DNA from: Diphasiastrum complanatum
Lineage: Eukaryota; Streptophyta; Lycopodiopsida; Lycopodiales; Lycopodiaceae
Direction of reading: 5' to 3'
NCBI GenBank assembly: GCA_029204225.1
Contig: CM055092.1
Location: 41,070,016-41,134,015, forward strand
Length of the DNA stretch: 64,000 bases
The position numbers and the translations under genes are program-made. The notes below the pieces were generated by a model. That model worked only from the letters and a program-made list of their open reading frames with translations, was not told where the DNA came from and ran no database searches. Positions 1 to 9,937 of the stretch are shown piece after piece. Within the stretch, counting starts at the first letter, position 1. Every line of letters begins with the position of its first letter.

Positions 1-105
1 GCTAATCTGATAAGCTTGACTTTTGCTTAGGATATCAAAACACAGAGATAATATTAGGAAGCAATTTTTAACTAACATAACTGTTTAATTTCTTCTCTTA
101 AAATC

Positions 106-1713
<1,608 letters not shown>

Positions 1714-2013
1714 TTAGAAGTTAGGTTTTAATAATCCCTGCACATGATAAATTCGTATAACACCATCAGCATTTTGAGCAATCAAATCACCATCATCCGC
1801 ACATAATTGTACAGCTACCAGATGCCCTTGATTGATTGGCCAACAATTTACATCTGAATATGAAAAGGCTACTAGTAGTCTAGCTTCAGCAAATTTGGTC
1901 TTTCATACAAAGTGCTGACGAAGTGCTTGCCAAGAAAATTTGGCTGGGGATCGTGTCAGCATCTTTGTCCCAAAAGGATCATGTTGATTCTGCACATAAC
2001 CATCACACTCACA
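1714..2013 (-). pseudogene. Unrecognised coding remnant with one internal stop
   Basis: Read on the minus strand this is a 100-codon frame ending in TAA at 1714-1716, with a single TGA at 1903-1905 (possibly from CGA). The part after the TGA has protein-like composition (LLVAFSYSDVNCW, then LVAVQLCADDGDLIAQNADG, then VIRIYHV). The last part resembles a beta-propeller blade in feel, but I cannot assign a family. The same frame continues upstream through another TAA (2014-2016) to the end of the UGT fragment at 2101, so it may be either a separate gene relic or chance open sequence. No start codon or splice sites are convincing. Confidence 0.35.
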
Positions 2014-2100
2014 TTATTCAGTCTTAGGAGGCAATGTCAATAAAGTCCATATGTGAGTGCTAGCGAGGTAGGCCAGGTTCAGACCATCGCACTCCACTGA

Positions 2101-2448
2101 TTAGCGAGGCACATCAGCGAGGATCCACAAATGCAACAGCTCTCTCACTGCTATTTCTATCTCAGCACTCTCTACAACATCGTTTTTTCTCGTCTGCAAC
2201 TTCACACCGACCTTGAGATGCTCTGTCACTACCCTGCTGAGATCAGGTGTTGCTCTGCGAACTGAGGTAGTGTTAGAATTGGCATAGATGCTCTCAAGAG
2301 TGGAATTCCAACCGTAGCGGCTCATGAAGCCTCCCGTGGAAGGATGAGAGAGGATGCCCAATTGTGGCACCCAGGTGGAAATGATCAGGCCACGGTTATG
2401 GGTTCGAGAAAGGAAACCTTCTTGAACGTCTGTGGCTTCTGTTGCAGA
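2101..2448 (-). pseudogene. UDP-glycosyltransferase (UGT) C-terminal fragment, frame-broken
   Basis: Plant family-1 UGTs transfer sugar from UDP-sugars to small acceptors in the cytosol. The minus strand reads [20 protein letters not shown], then [15 protein letters not shown] and GWNSTLESI. This is the PSPG donor-binding box, and its preceding EGF-RT-RG-W segment resembles the UGT72 type. In the box the usual His-Cys before GWNS is Arg-Tyr. After ESI the frame is wrong, but the next frame gives [18 protein letters not shown], the rest of the box including its closing Glu-Gln. A second slip near 2236 restores the original frame ([12 protein letters not shown]), followed by a stop at 2101-2103. 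Only about 110 of roughly 470 residues remain, with no N-terminal domain upstream. It is a pseudogene; the family call is firm and the subfamily tentative. Confidence 0.85.
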
Positions 2449-2529
2449 TGGCGGTAGCTTCTGCTTCTTCTAACAATTTCATATATTCCTCTCTTTTATT
2501 TCTTTGGGCACCGAATCGCTCTGCCTCCA

Positions 2530-2712
2530 ACTACAATTGTTCTTTTGCTCCAGCTCCTTTTGCTTGCGTTTCTCCTTTTCCTCTCGGCTCTTCTTCATCT
2601 TTCGCTATAGCCTTTCTTTATGCCTAGCTTCTCGCTCCTTCGACTCCTGCTCCTCCTTCAGAACCAACTGCTTTTGTATCCATTCCGTCTCTTTCTCTTC
2701 CCTTGCTAGTTG
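2530..2712 (-). other. Lys/Glu-rich coiled-coil-like remnant
   Basis: The minus strand upstream of the UGT fragment reads as a highly charged helix (for example LVLKEEQESKEREARHKERL and REEKEKRKQKELEQKNN) interrupted by TAG at 2605-2607. Such tails occur at the ends of many plant nuclear proteins, so no family can be named. It could also be purine-rich low-complexity DNA. The opposite strand gives Ser/Phe-rich frames that I treat as shadows. Confidence 0.25.
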
Positions 2713-3073
2713 CCTTCAGAATATCGAGCATTGAATCCACACAAAGCGCTTGAACATGCGCGTGCCCATGACCGTGAGAGAGACCATGATCATGAAAGAA
2801 ATAGAGGTAACATGGAAATTTGAATTTGTGGAGGTGGGCCCTGCCTATGAAATATGTATTGGAAAGAGGACATACATCATCCTAATCTCACACATACATA
2901 CACATGCATCATGTGTCCAAAAAACTTCCTCCCCTTATATGCATGCATGAGGAGGAGGGCCATACATGCATTCCCCTCCCCATCATTTTTAGTGAAAAAA
3001 ACTGTGTATGCATAGGTGAGGGGAGGAGCATGCATGGTGCACCCATACACATGCGCAAAACTGTACGTAAGTT

Positions 3074-4216
3074 TAAATCTATATATACTAGTTGTGAGGG
3101 CCTGTCGTTGACGGGCAATGGAGGCCGATCTAGGTGGCGGCCGATGATTTGGATGATGGCCGATCTCGAGTCTTTGGAAAAATTCGAGTCCATGGAAAAA
3201 TTCGAGGCTTCGAAAAAATTCGAGTTTTCAGAAAAATTCTTGTCTTCAGAAAAATTTGAGTCTTTGAAAAAAAATCGAGTCTTTTGAAAACATCGAGGCT
3301 TTGAAAAAATTCTAGTCTTTGGAAAAATTCAAGTCTTTTGAAAAATTCGACGTGATAGTACAAAGGGTCCTTCGATCCTTCGAAAAAATTTGAGTTGACA
3401 GTTCAATCCTTCCAAAAAATTGGAGTCGTCGGAAAAATTTGAGTAGTTGAAAAAATTCGAGTCTTAGAAAAATTTGAGTCATTTGAAAAATTCCCTCCTT
3501 TGGAAAAATTCGAGCAGTGGAAAAATTTGAGTCATTGGAAAATTTGATAATTTCGAAAAATTCGAGTCTTTTCAAAAATTCGAGTCGTTGACGAGCAATG
3601 GAGGTCGATCTTCATAGAAATGCATTTTTATTTCAACCTTTCCCGTGAAAAGTCTGATAATTTAAAAAATCCTTAAAGCACCCTTCAAATTTTTAATAAT
3701 AAAAGTTTCATTTGTTTAATACCTTTCACCATGAAAGTATGTACATGCACTTCAAAACACACTGTGTGTTAATAAAAGATAATTTGAATTTTGAGTGGGC
3801 CCCTTGGATGCATGCATGGGAAAGGATCCCAAGAAAGCAGTCAGTCTTGTTGCTGATGAGAGACTGTTTTGAGGGACGAAGGAGAGCTTACTAATGAGGA
3901 TGAGTGTGAGGGTGTTGAGAGTGAAATAAAGGATTCTGTAATGATGTCCCTCCTTTCCCATGCATGCATCCAAGGGGCCCACTCCAAATTCAAATTATCC
4001 TTTACCAACACACACTGTGCTTTGAAATGCATGTACATACTTTCGTGGTGAAAGGTGCTAAACAAATGAGACTTTCATGATCAAAAATTTGAAGGGTGCT
4101 TTAAGGATTTTTTTAAATTATCAAACTTTTCATGGAAAAGGTTAAAATAAAAATGCATTTCTATGAAGATCTACCTCCGTTGACGGGCACTCTTTACTAG
4201 TATATATATAGATTTA
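3074..4216. mobile_element. Foldback element with long inverted arms
   Basis: The arms 3607-3826 and 3951-4171 are inverted copies of each other, roughly 85-90% alike by eye, around a 124-bp spacer. The inverted symmetry reappears at the outer ends: TAAATCTATATATACTAGT at 3074-3092 matches the reverse complement of 4196-4216, and each end is followed by a GTTGACGGGC motif (3108-3117 and 4178-4187). Between outer and inner left arm lies an expanded minisatellite (3165-3590), flanked by two copies of a 28-bp GTTGACG(G/A)GCAATGGAGG-type sequence at 3103 and 3585. There is no coding capacity. The TC and CTAG near the ends recall Helitrons, but the long inverted arms argue for a foldback/MITE class. 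The exact class is unresolved. Confidence 0.75.
3165..3590. repeat. 17-18 bp minisatellite
   Basis: About two dozen degenerate copies of GAGTCTTTGGAAAAATTC in tandem. It is open in several frames (Glu-Lys-Phe or Arg-Leu-Glu-Phe-Phe repeats), which is a by-product of the period. It lies inside the left half of the foldback element. Confidence 0.9.
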
Positions 4217-4264
4217 CATATATATATATATACACCTCTTCTAGTACTCTTGTAGCTGAGAAGA

Positions 4265-4520
4265 ATCAGGGAATGACTCGCATAGATAGGGTGAAAAATG
4301 GCTCGCACACGGTGAAAGATGACTTGCAGACAAGGTAAAAAATGACTCGCACATGGTGAAAGATTACTCGCACAAACAGGATGGAAAATGACTCGCACAC
4401 GGGAATTTACTTACTCACACGGTGAAAGATGACTCGCACACCACCCTACTGAAAAGTAAGAAATTTGCTCACAGATCGGAAGAAGGTAAAAAATGACTCG
4501 CACACATGAACCGGGGAGGT
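4265..4520. repeat. About 21-bp degenerate tandem repeat
   Basis: Repeated variants of GGTGAAAGATGACTCGCACA, roughly nine copies, beginning 50 bp outside the foldback element. Non-coding. Confidence 0.8.
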
Positions 4521-4599
4521 AGAAACGTGTGAATACTGTTGAAAAATCAGCTCTTCCCTTAGCAGAGAAGGAAGCTACAACTAGGAACCTAAAAAACAA

Positions 4600-4815
4600 C
4601 TAACCCAGCTGAAAAACAGCTGAAATACCTTTGACAAACCTCTGAAAACGTCTTAAATGGTTGGAAAACCGCTGAAAGTGTCTGAAAATGGCTGAAACAC
4701 TCTGAGAAACACCTCTAAAATCTGGAAAATAGTAGGAAAACCTTGAAAAATCGCTGAAGTCATTAAAATCAGCCGGAAAAAACGTTGAACAGGTCTGAAA
4801 AATATCTAAAAACAC
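4600..4815. repeat. Degenerate CTGAAAA-rich repeat
   Basis: Short CTGAAAA/TCTGAAAA words recur every 10-20 bp. It looks like an eroded minisatellite and continues the repetitive block from 4265. Confidence 0.55.
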
Positions 4816-5029
4816 TGCTTAATCGCATAGGGCTGAGGGTGGCAAACATGAAAACACTGTCAAAAGACTACAATAAGTCCTATAGATGCAGGCATGCATG
4901 AAGCATCTAACAACTGATGGAAGTTTGAAAAGAGTCGCTACCATGTTAAATGAAACATCGAATAGCAGATTTAGGAACAAAAAAAGCATAACTGCAGAAG
5001 CTGTAGTGCAGCCAGACGTTTAGAAAGGC

Positions 5030-5600
5030 AAACGAGCAGATGGTATGCCCCATTCACTTCTCAAAAACGCGGCTGACCACCTTCACATAGGTATGTATTG
5101 ATTTGAAAGTTGCAGATCGTAACAAAAAGACTAAGAGGACCGCTCCCAAGAGCTAGAATGGCTACATGAAACTTCTGGTGAAGCTATATATAGTTCTTAT
5201 CTGGTGAAGCTATATATAGTTCTTATTGAGCAGAAATCGGCCACTCAACATGTTGAAATTCAAAATGTTCTGAGTGAGAATCAGCGACTGTTAGCAACAG
5301 ATGTGAGAGAATGCGGCTGATTTCGTGGTTGATGAACTGCTCTTCGGAGGTGGCTGTTTATGAGCAAGACGAACATGCCTCCCTTGTCTTTGTCTCGGCT
5401 AATGCAGATGCTGGAAAGGCAAACGAGCTGATGCGCCCCCTTCACTCCTCAAAAACACGGCTGATGGCATGCTCCAAGACCTCCTGCAAGGCTTGCTGAT
5501 GGCGTGGCTGGATGGATGCTCAAAAACGGCCGCGGAGGAATTGCTGATGGCTGTGCTGGAAGGATGGATGAAGCACTTCTCCTCTCTTGAAAGCACTCTT
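5030..5600. repeat. Dispersed short duplications
   Basis: The segment near 5030-5070 (GGCAAACGAGCAGATG ... CTCAAAAACGCGGCTGA) is repeated near 5415-5465. Further GCTGATGGC words recur to 5560. A 62-codon frame on each strand appears to be a by-product. No gene is recognised. Confidence 0.55.
5175..5226. repeat. Perfect 26-bp tandem duplication
   Basis: CTGGTGAAGCTATATATAG plus TTCTTAT occurs twice head to tail without mismatch, which implies recent slippage. Confidence 0.97.
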
Positions 5601-5629
5601 TCACAAACCCTCAAGGAGCTGTAGGAGCC

Positions 5630-6257
5630 GTCTTGGCTCAGAAACCCTAAACCCTCAATGAGGCTTTCTTAAAGTAGTAAACAAGCAAAGAAAGATGTTC
5701 GAAAAAAAGAAAGCAACAAGCAACAAAAGAAAGCAAGATGCAAAAAGTAAGAAGCAAGAAATGGCTAGAAAAATCAAGGAAGAGTGATGATGAAAGTAGA
5801 GAAACTAAAAAAAGAAAAGAGTGACAACGACGTTAATGTTGTATCTTTCGCATCCAACTAGCTATGGCTCCAACTAGATCGAGTTACGGCTTCTCCCAAC
5901 TAACCCTCACTAAGGCTATTTCCAACTAGCATGGATATGGATGCAAGAAAGACAGTCATAAGCATGGTGAGTATTTCTGAGGGTAAGATCTGCTCTTCTC
6001 TATTTTCTCTACCTAGACTAACAAATGACAGCTTAACCTAAAATCCAACTTCACAAAGGCTTAACCTACTTGTGAAAGGCCCAACAAGAAATGAAAACTA
6101 ATTACTTTGGTTCATAAGAAATTATAATACACACAATGTAACAACCATAAGATCATCACAAAGGAGAACTCTCAATGAAAGAAGATAAGGCTCTATTATG
6201 CAAATGAGGTTCTTCTCCCGAAATGGATTCTTCCACTCCTATATATACTTGGAGTGA
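5630..6257. other. Purine-rich non-coding stretch
   Basis: Sequence rich in AAGAAAG and GCAAGAA words around 5670-5830, then ordinary AT-rich DNA. I see no gene or transposon end. Confidence 0.5.
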
Positions 6258-6713
6258 TGGTCACTTACAAGAAGGTATTTTTCACAGAGTTCTGAAGATG
6301 AAAAGAGTGGGAAGCTTCATGAGCAATTTAGGACCCACCTCCAAAAAGCAAAAGCTGAGAGGAGACAAAGAGAGAGTCATCAGGCTGAGGATTCGGGCAT
6401 TGACGATGATACAAAAGAGACTTTTGTCCCGAAGTCTGTTGATGATCCCCCATGTTCGTATATAATTCAACAAGGCGATGCAAGGAAAATCACAAAGTTT
6501 GTAAAAAGAAGACCATATACGCTTTACATCGCAGACATTCCTAACGGGTTTAAACTGGCGGTCTCATTGAATGACGATCGCCCTTTCAAATATATTGAGA
6601 TGAAGGAGGTTGTTGCTGGTTTTCTTGCGGTCACTATAACTCCATTGTGGAGGATACTGGTATTACACTCCAGTTGGCAACAAGTTGGCGTGCACAAAGC
6701 TTACCATAAATAA
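6258..6713 (+). CDS. Unrecognised 151-codon open frame, possible exon
   Basis: Open from just after a TGA at 6255-6257 to a TAA at 6711-6713. There is no ATG in its first two thirds, so it is not an obvious stand-alone gene. The N-terminal half is hydrophilic (HLQKAKAERRQRESHQAEDS, then GIDDDTKETFVPKSVDDPP). The C-terminal half looks like a folded domain (KITKFVKRRPYTLYIADIP, then FKLAVSLNDDRPFKYIEMKE), ending in a Trp-containing stretch. I do not recognise the family. An internal exon or the remnant of a host or transposon gene would fit. A splice acceptor before 6258 is not evident. The shorter frame at 6223-6465 overlaps in another phase and looks less protein-like. Confidence 0.4.
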   Translation, partial: WSLTRRYFSQSSEDEKSGKLHEQFRTHLQKAKAERRQRESHQAEDSGIDDDTKETFVPKSVDDPPCSYIIQQGDARKITKFVKRRPYTLYIADIPNGFKLAVSLNDDRPFKYIEMKEVVAGFLAVTITPLWRILVLHSSWQQVGVHKAYHK

Positions 6714-6839
6714 TCTGGGACCCGGGCAACGAGTCACGAAGGCCATGAGGTGCCCGGGGACCAGTCTATTATTTGTGGTAATGGTCTGACCAATGCACCA
6801 TTATCACACGTAATTGACAATTCTGATTTTTTTTCTGTC

Positions 6840-6866
6840 CGTCTCTCCCTCTCTCTTCGATCTTTG

Positions 6867-6942
<76 letters not shown>

Positions 6943-7198
6943 TCCCTCCACTCGCTCTCTCTCCTCTCCTCTCTCCCCCTCCCTACCTCCGCTCTCTCCA
7001 CTCTTTTCTCTGTCTGCTCTTCCTCCGCTCTCTCCTCTTCTCTCTCTCCTCTCTCCTCTCTCTCCCTCGCTCTCCTTCCTTCCCTTCGTTTTCTCTCTCC
7101 TCTCTCTCCCCTCCCTCCCTCTCTCCGCTCTCGTCTCTTCTCTCTTTGTTAGCTCTCTCTCCTGCCCTCCGCTCTCTCTCCTCTCTTCTTCTTCTTCT

Positions 7199-7262
<64 letters not shown>

Positions 7263-7308
7263 TGCTCTCTCTCCTAGTCTCTCTCTCGTGCCAGGCAGAA
7301 AACGTTCG

Positions 7309-7382
<74 letters not shown>
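6840..7382. repeat. Compound (CT)n polypyrimidine tract
   Basis: About 540 bp almost purely C and T on the plus strand, with pure CT runs near 6870-6939, 7204-7260 and 7313-7382 and a CTT run at 7187-7203. Ser-Leu and Arg-Glu open frames here are artefacts. Confidence 0.97.
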
Positions 7383-7383
<1 letters not shown>

Positions 7384-7400
7384 GGCAACAAACAATCTTC

Positions 7401-7433
7401 GGGCCCTATATTATGCAAAATAATATAGGGCCC
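7401..7433. repeat. Perfect 13-bp stem hairpin
   Basis: GGGCCCTATATTA at 7401-7413 is the exact reverse complement of 7421-7433, with a 7-nt loop TGCAAAA. It starts 18 bp after the CT tract. It may be a transposon end or a cruciform-forming site. Confidence 0.9.
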
Positions 7434-7463
7434 AAAATGGCCCAAAAATTAGGCGAACGACAA

Positions 7464-7584
7464 TTACATAAGGGGGAAGGCCCCAGGGCGGGGGCCTTCC
7501 GGGTTTTGATGCACCTTGAGGGCGACAGCCTGAGGGCGCTTCCAAACCTGGAAGGCCCCTGCCCGTGGGCCTTCCCCTACGTAA
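7464..7584. repeat. GC-rich foldback
   Basis: The arms 7464-7500 and 7550-7584 pair with a 2-nt indel and about four mismatches (cores GGGGAAGGCCC and GGGGCCTTCC). The loop contains a short duplication (CTTGAGGGCG and CCTGAGGGCG). GC content is far above the flanks. It resembles a small MITE or a small-RNA hairpin locus; neither is proven. Confidence 0.75.
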
Positions 7585-7618
7585 AACACCTGCAGGTTTT
7601 TTTTTTCTATTTTAAAAA

Positions 7619-7799
7619 AGTCGACTTCCAAAAGTAGCGAGTTGGATTTGTGCGACTTTTCAAAAATAAAAAAGTGTACCTTACAAAAAACGTAAGGTGA
7701 CTCTTAAATTTTCTAAAAATAGCAAAAGTACATTACAAATCTGTAATGTATTCATTGCTCTTATAATTTTCAAAAGTAAAATTTATGCCATTTAAGGCA
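7619..7799. repeat. Series of four short hairpins at regular spacing
   Basis: Stems in order: AGTCG/CGACT (7619-7657), ACCTTAC/GTAAGGT (7678-7698), TACATTAC/GTAATGTA (7729-7750) and TGCC/GGCA (7786-7799). They are separated by AT-rich spacers containing TTTTCAAAA-type words, at about 45-50 bp intervals. Stems are perfect but differ in sequence, so this is not a simple tandem repeat. No coding potential. Confidence 0.7.
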
Positions 7800-8307
7800 A
7801 CTTTCAAATGAATTGCAAAAAAAAAACTGCAGGTTTTTACATTATGCAGAATCAAGCCCAATGAGCATTGTAGAAGATAGCCGCAGACCTCATAAATAAA
7901 CCTTGAACATGAAATTCAACTTTTTTATTCTAAAATCTGGCCAAATGATAGGAGTTGGATAGAAGGGCAATTAAGTTATAACTCTACAAAACAAGAGGGT
8001 GATGCTAATTTTGCTCCAAGACACATTCTATGCCATTTACAACGATCTTAATTCAAGCCTTAGTTTTGAGAAGAACTGCATATTATTAAAACTCCAGCTT
8101 TCAATCCAACTATTGAGAACAAACTTTCAAAGAAAATTTAGAATCTATTTCCATAAGAGTATTAATATACACGAGTTTGTTTTTGAGAAAAAACAAATTC
8201 TAATCCACTTTTCTATCACTAACTATGTTGTTTGTTGTTGTGATTCGCCTTGCCATAAACTACATGCTTGCCATTGTCGGATCAAGTATACAATCTGAAC
8301 TAGGAAA

Positions 8308-8368
8308 GTGGGTTGACAGCCCACGATCCTGTGCACGGATGGGAGAATGGGTTGACAGCCCACGATCC
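8308..8368. repeat. Duplicated hairpin GGGTTGACAGCCCACGATCC
   Basis: This 20-mer occurs twice, about 40 bp apart (8311 and 8350). Each copy can fold as GGG-TTGACAG-CCC; the first has a 5-bp stem, GTGGG/CCCAC. Confidence 0.85.
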
Positions 8369-8968
8369 CACCATGGTAATATTCTGTACCTTCACACCTC
8401 ATTCCAGAGTGTTTGGCCATTTAGATGTGTCTTTTATCTTCAAGATGATGTTTCATTTTTATTGTGGTGGTCTTATGAAGTTTTTAGAAAAACCTTCTCA
8501 TGATCTAATGTCATAACCCATTTTTTGTATGTTTTTCTTTTTTAAAATTTTGGAGATGGCCTCATAAAAAATCATAATTTTGGGCTAAAATTAGGTAGTT
8601 AAATAAATATAAAAAATGTTTTCTTTTTCCAATCCCAAGTCCCAAAACAAATGTCATCGTGTTCATGCCAAAGTTTTAGGTCAATATATTGTCATGTCAG
8701 TTTAAAAATCGTCATGAATGGCAATTCTCCTCCAGCGACGTCCATTGTCTATTCCTCGTCAGAATGGACATCCTTTGCAATCATGCGTCATTGGTTTGTG
8801 TTTTTCAGATCCATGTGTCAGTAAAATTTCACAATTTAATCTTTGTTTTGGAGAATGATCTAATTTTGTCCCTAGTTGTGAAGCGCTTGTGACACACAAT
8901 CCAAGGTCTTCAAGATTGGAGAGAGTCTAAGTAAGTCGAGACAACAAAAATATCCTAATAACAAACTA

Positions 8969-9068
8969 GATACCATCTATTAGTATGCACCTCTTTTGCC
9001 AAGCCTATAGAGTTTAGAGTGATACCATCTACCTATGCACCTCTTTTGCCAAGCTTATAGAGTTTAGG
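8969..9068. repeat. 52-bp tandem duplication
   Basis: Two copies starting GATACCATCT at 8969 and 9021, each running through GCACCTCTTTTGCCAAGC and TATAGAGTTTAG, with a few differences. Confidence 0.9.
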
Positions 9069-9274
9069 CTGGACTGTCAACTAGTCAAATAGTAAAAAAA
9101 GCTTTAACCATCCTCATCACTCCGAGGCTTGAGTGGAGGTGATATTAACACCCAATTCACCACCAATGATCTACAAAAATTACACATCCTAAGAATTGAA
9201 GACTTACATATCATCATTTGAGTAGCCATAGGTTTCCATAGCTATAAAAGTGACACGTCCAATTAGAAAAGTCA

Positions 9275-9810
9275 TGATTTTGTAATCTGTTATGTCATGT
9301 GAGTTGAAAGTGAACAAAAAGTGTTATAAGAGTTGCATGACAACAAATACAACTATTACATCATGTATCAATCCACATTCAATGATTAAACCGTCAATTC
9401 AGCTTTCTTATGTTGGTAATTTCGTTTGTTCTGTAATGTGAGCTGAAAAAAAGGAGTTGAGATCTACATGACAGCATATACATACTATTGCGTCATGTAT
9501 TACCCTTACTGTCAGTTCAGCTTCTCGTGTTGATTGGTTTTGTAATGTGAGTTAAAATGAAGAAAAAGAATTCAAAAAGTTGCATGACAGCAAATGCACA
9601 CTATTACATCATGTATTTTGATATCCACATCCCCATGATTGAACTGTCAGCTCAGCTTATCATGCTAATAATTTTCTTGTTCTGCAACGTAAGCTACAGT
9701 GAAGAGAAAGGAGTGAAAAACAGCTGCATGACAGCAAACACATACTATTACATCATGTATTGATCCCACATGCCAGGTCGATCTGTCCATTCAGCTTCTT
9801 ATGATGATGA
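9275..9810. repeat. Four-copy 115-145 bp tandem repeat
   Basis: Diverged copies share GTAATGTGAG, GCATGACAGCAAA, ACTATTACATCATGTAT and TCAGTTCAGCTT in the same order. The CATGACA word falls at 9337, 9468, 9583 and 9727. The array lies about 130 bp beyond the stop codon of the membrane-protein gene, so it may overlap its 3' UTR or terminator region. Confidence 0.88.
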
Positions 9811-9937
9811 TGTGATGTTCAAGCTGCTACGATCAACTGTTAATGATCGATCAAGGTCCGTGCATCCAGAAGCAGTCTCCTAGGCTGGCATAGTTACCAC
9901 TCCAATTCCAAGAGCTACTTATAACATTCCTTTCGAT

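Larger units (their letters stand above)
7800..9274. other. Non-coding stretch with small duplications
   Basis: AT-rich. Frames of up to 99 codons (7999-8298) have no recognisable motif and ordinary non-coding composition. It contains the two duplications listed separately. No gene or RNA is recognised. Confidence 0.5.

Noticed and set aside
2442-2734. Plus-strand Ser/Phe-rich frames
   Set aside because: They are the antisense of a purine-rich minus-strand segment adjoining the UGT relic and have no motif.
3130-3575. Phe/Leu/Glu repeat proteins on both strands
   Set aside because: By-products of the 18-bp minisatellite period, present in several frames at once.
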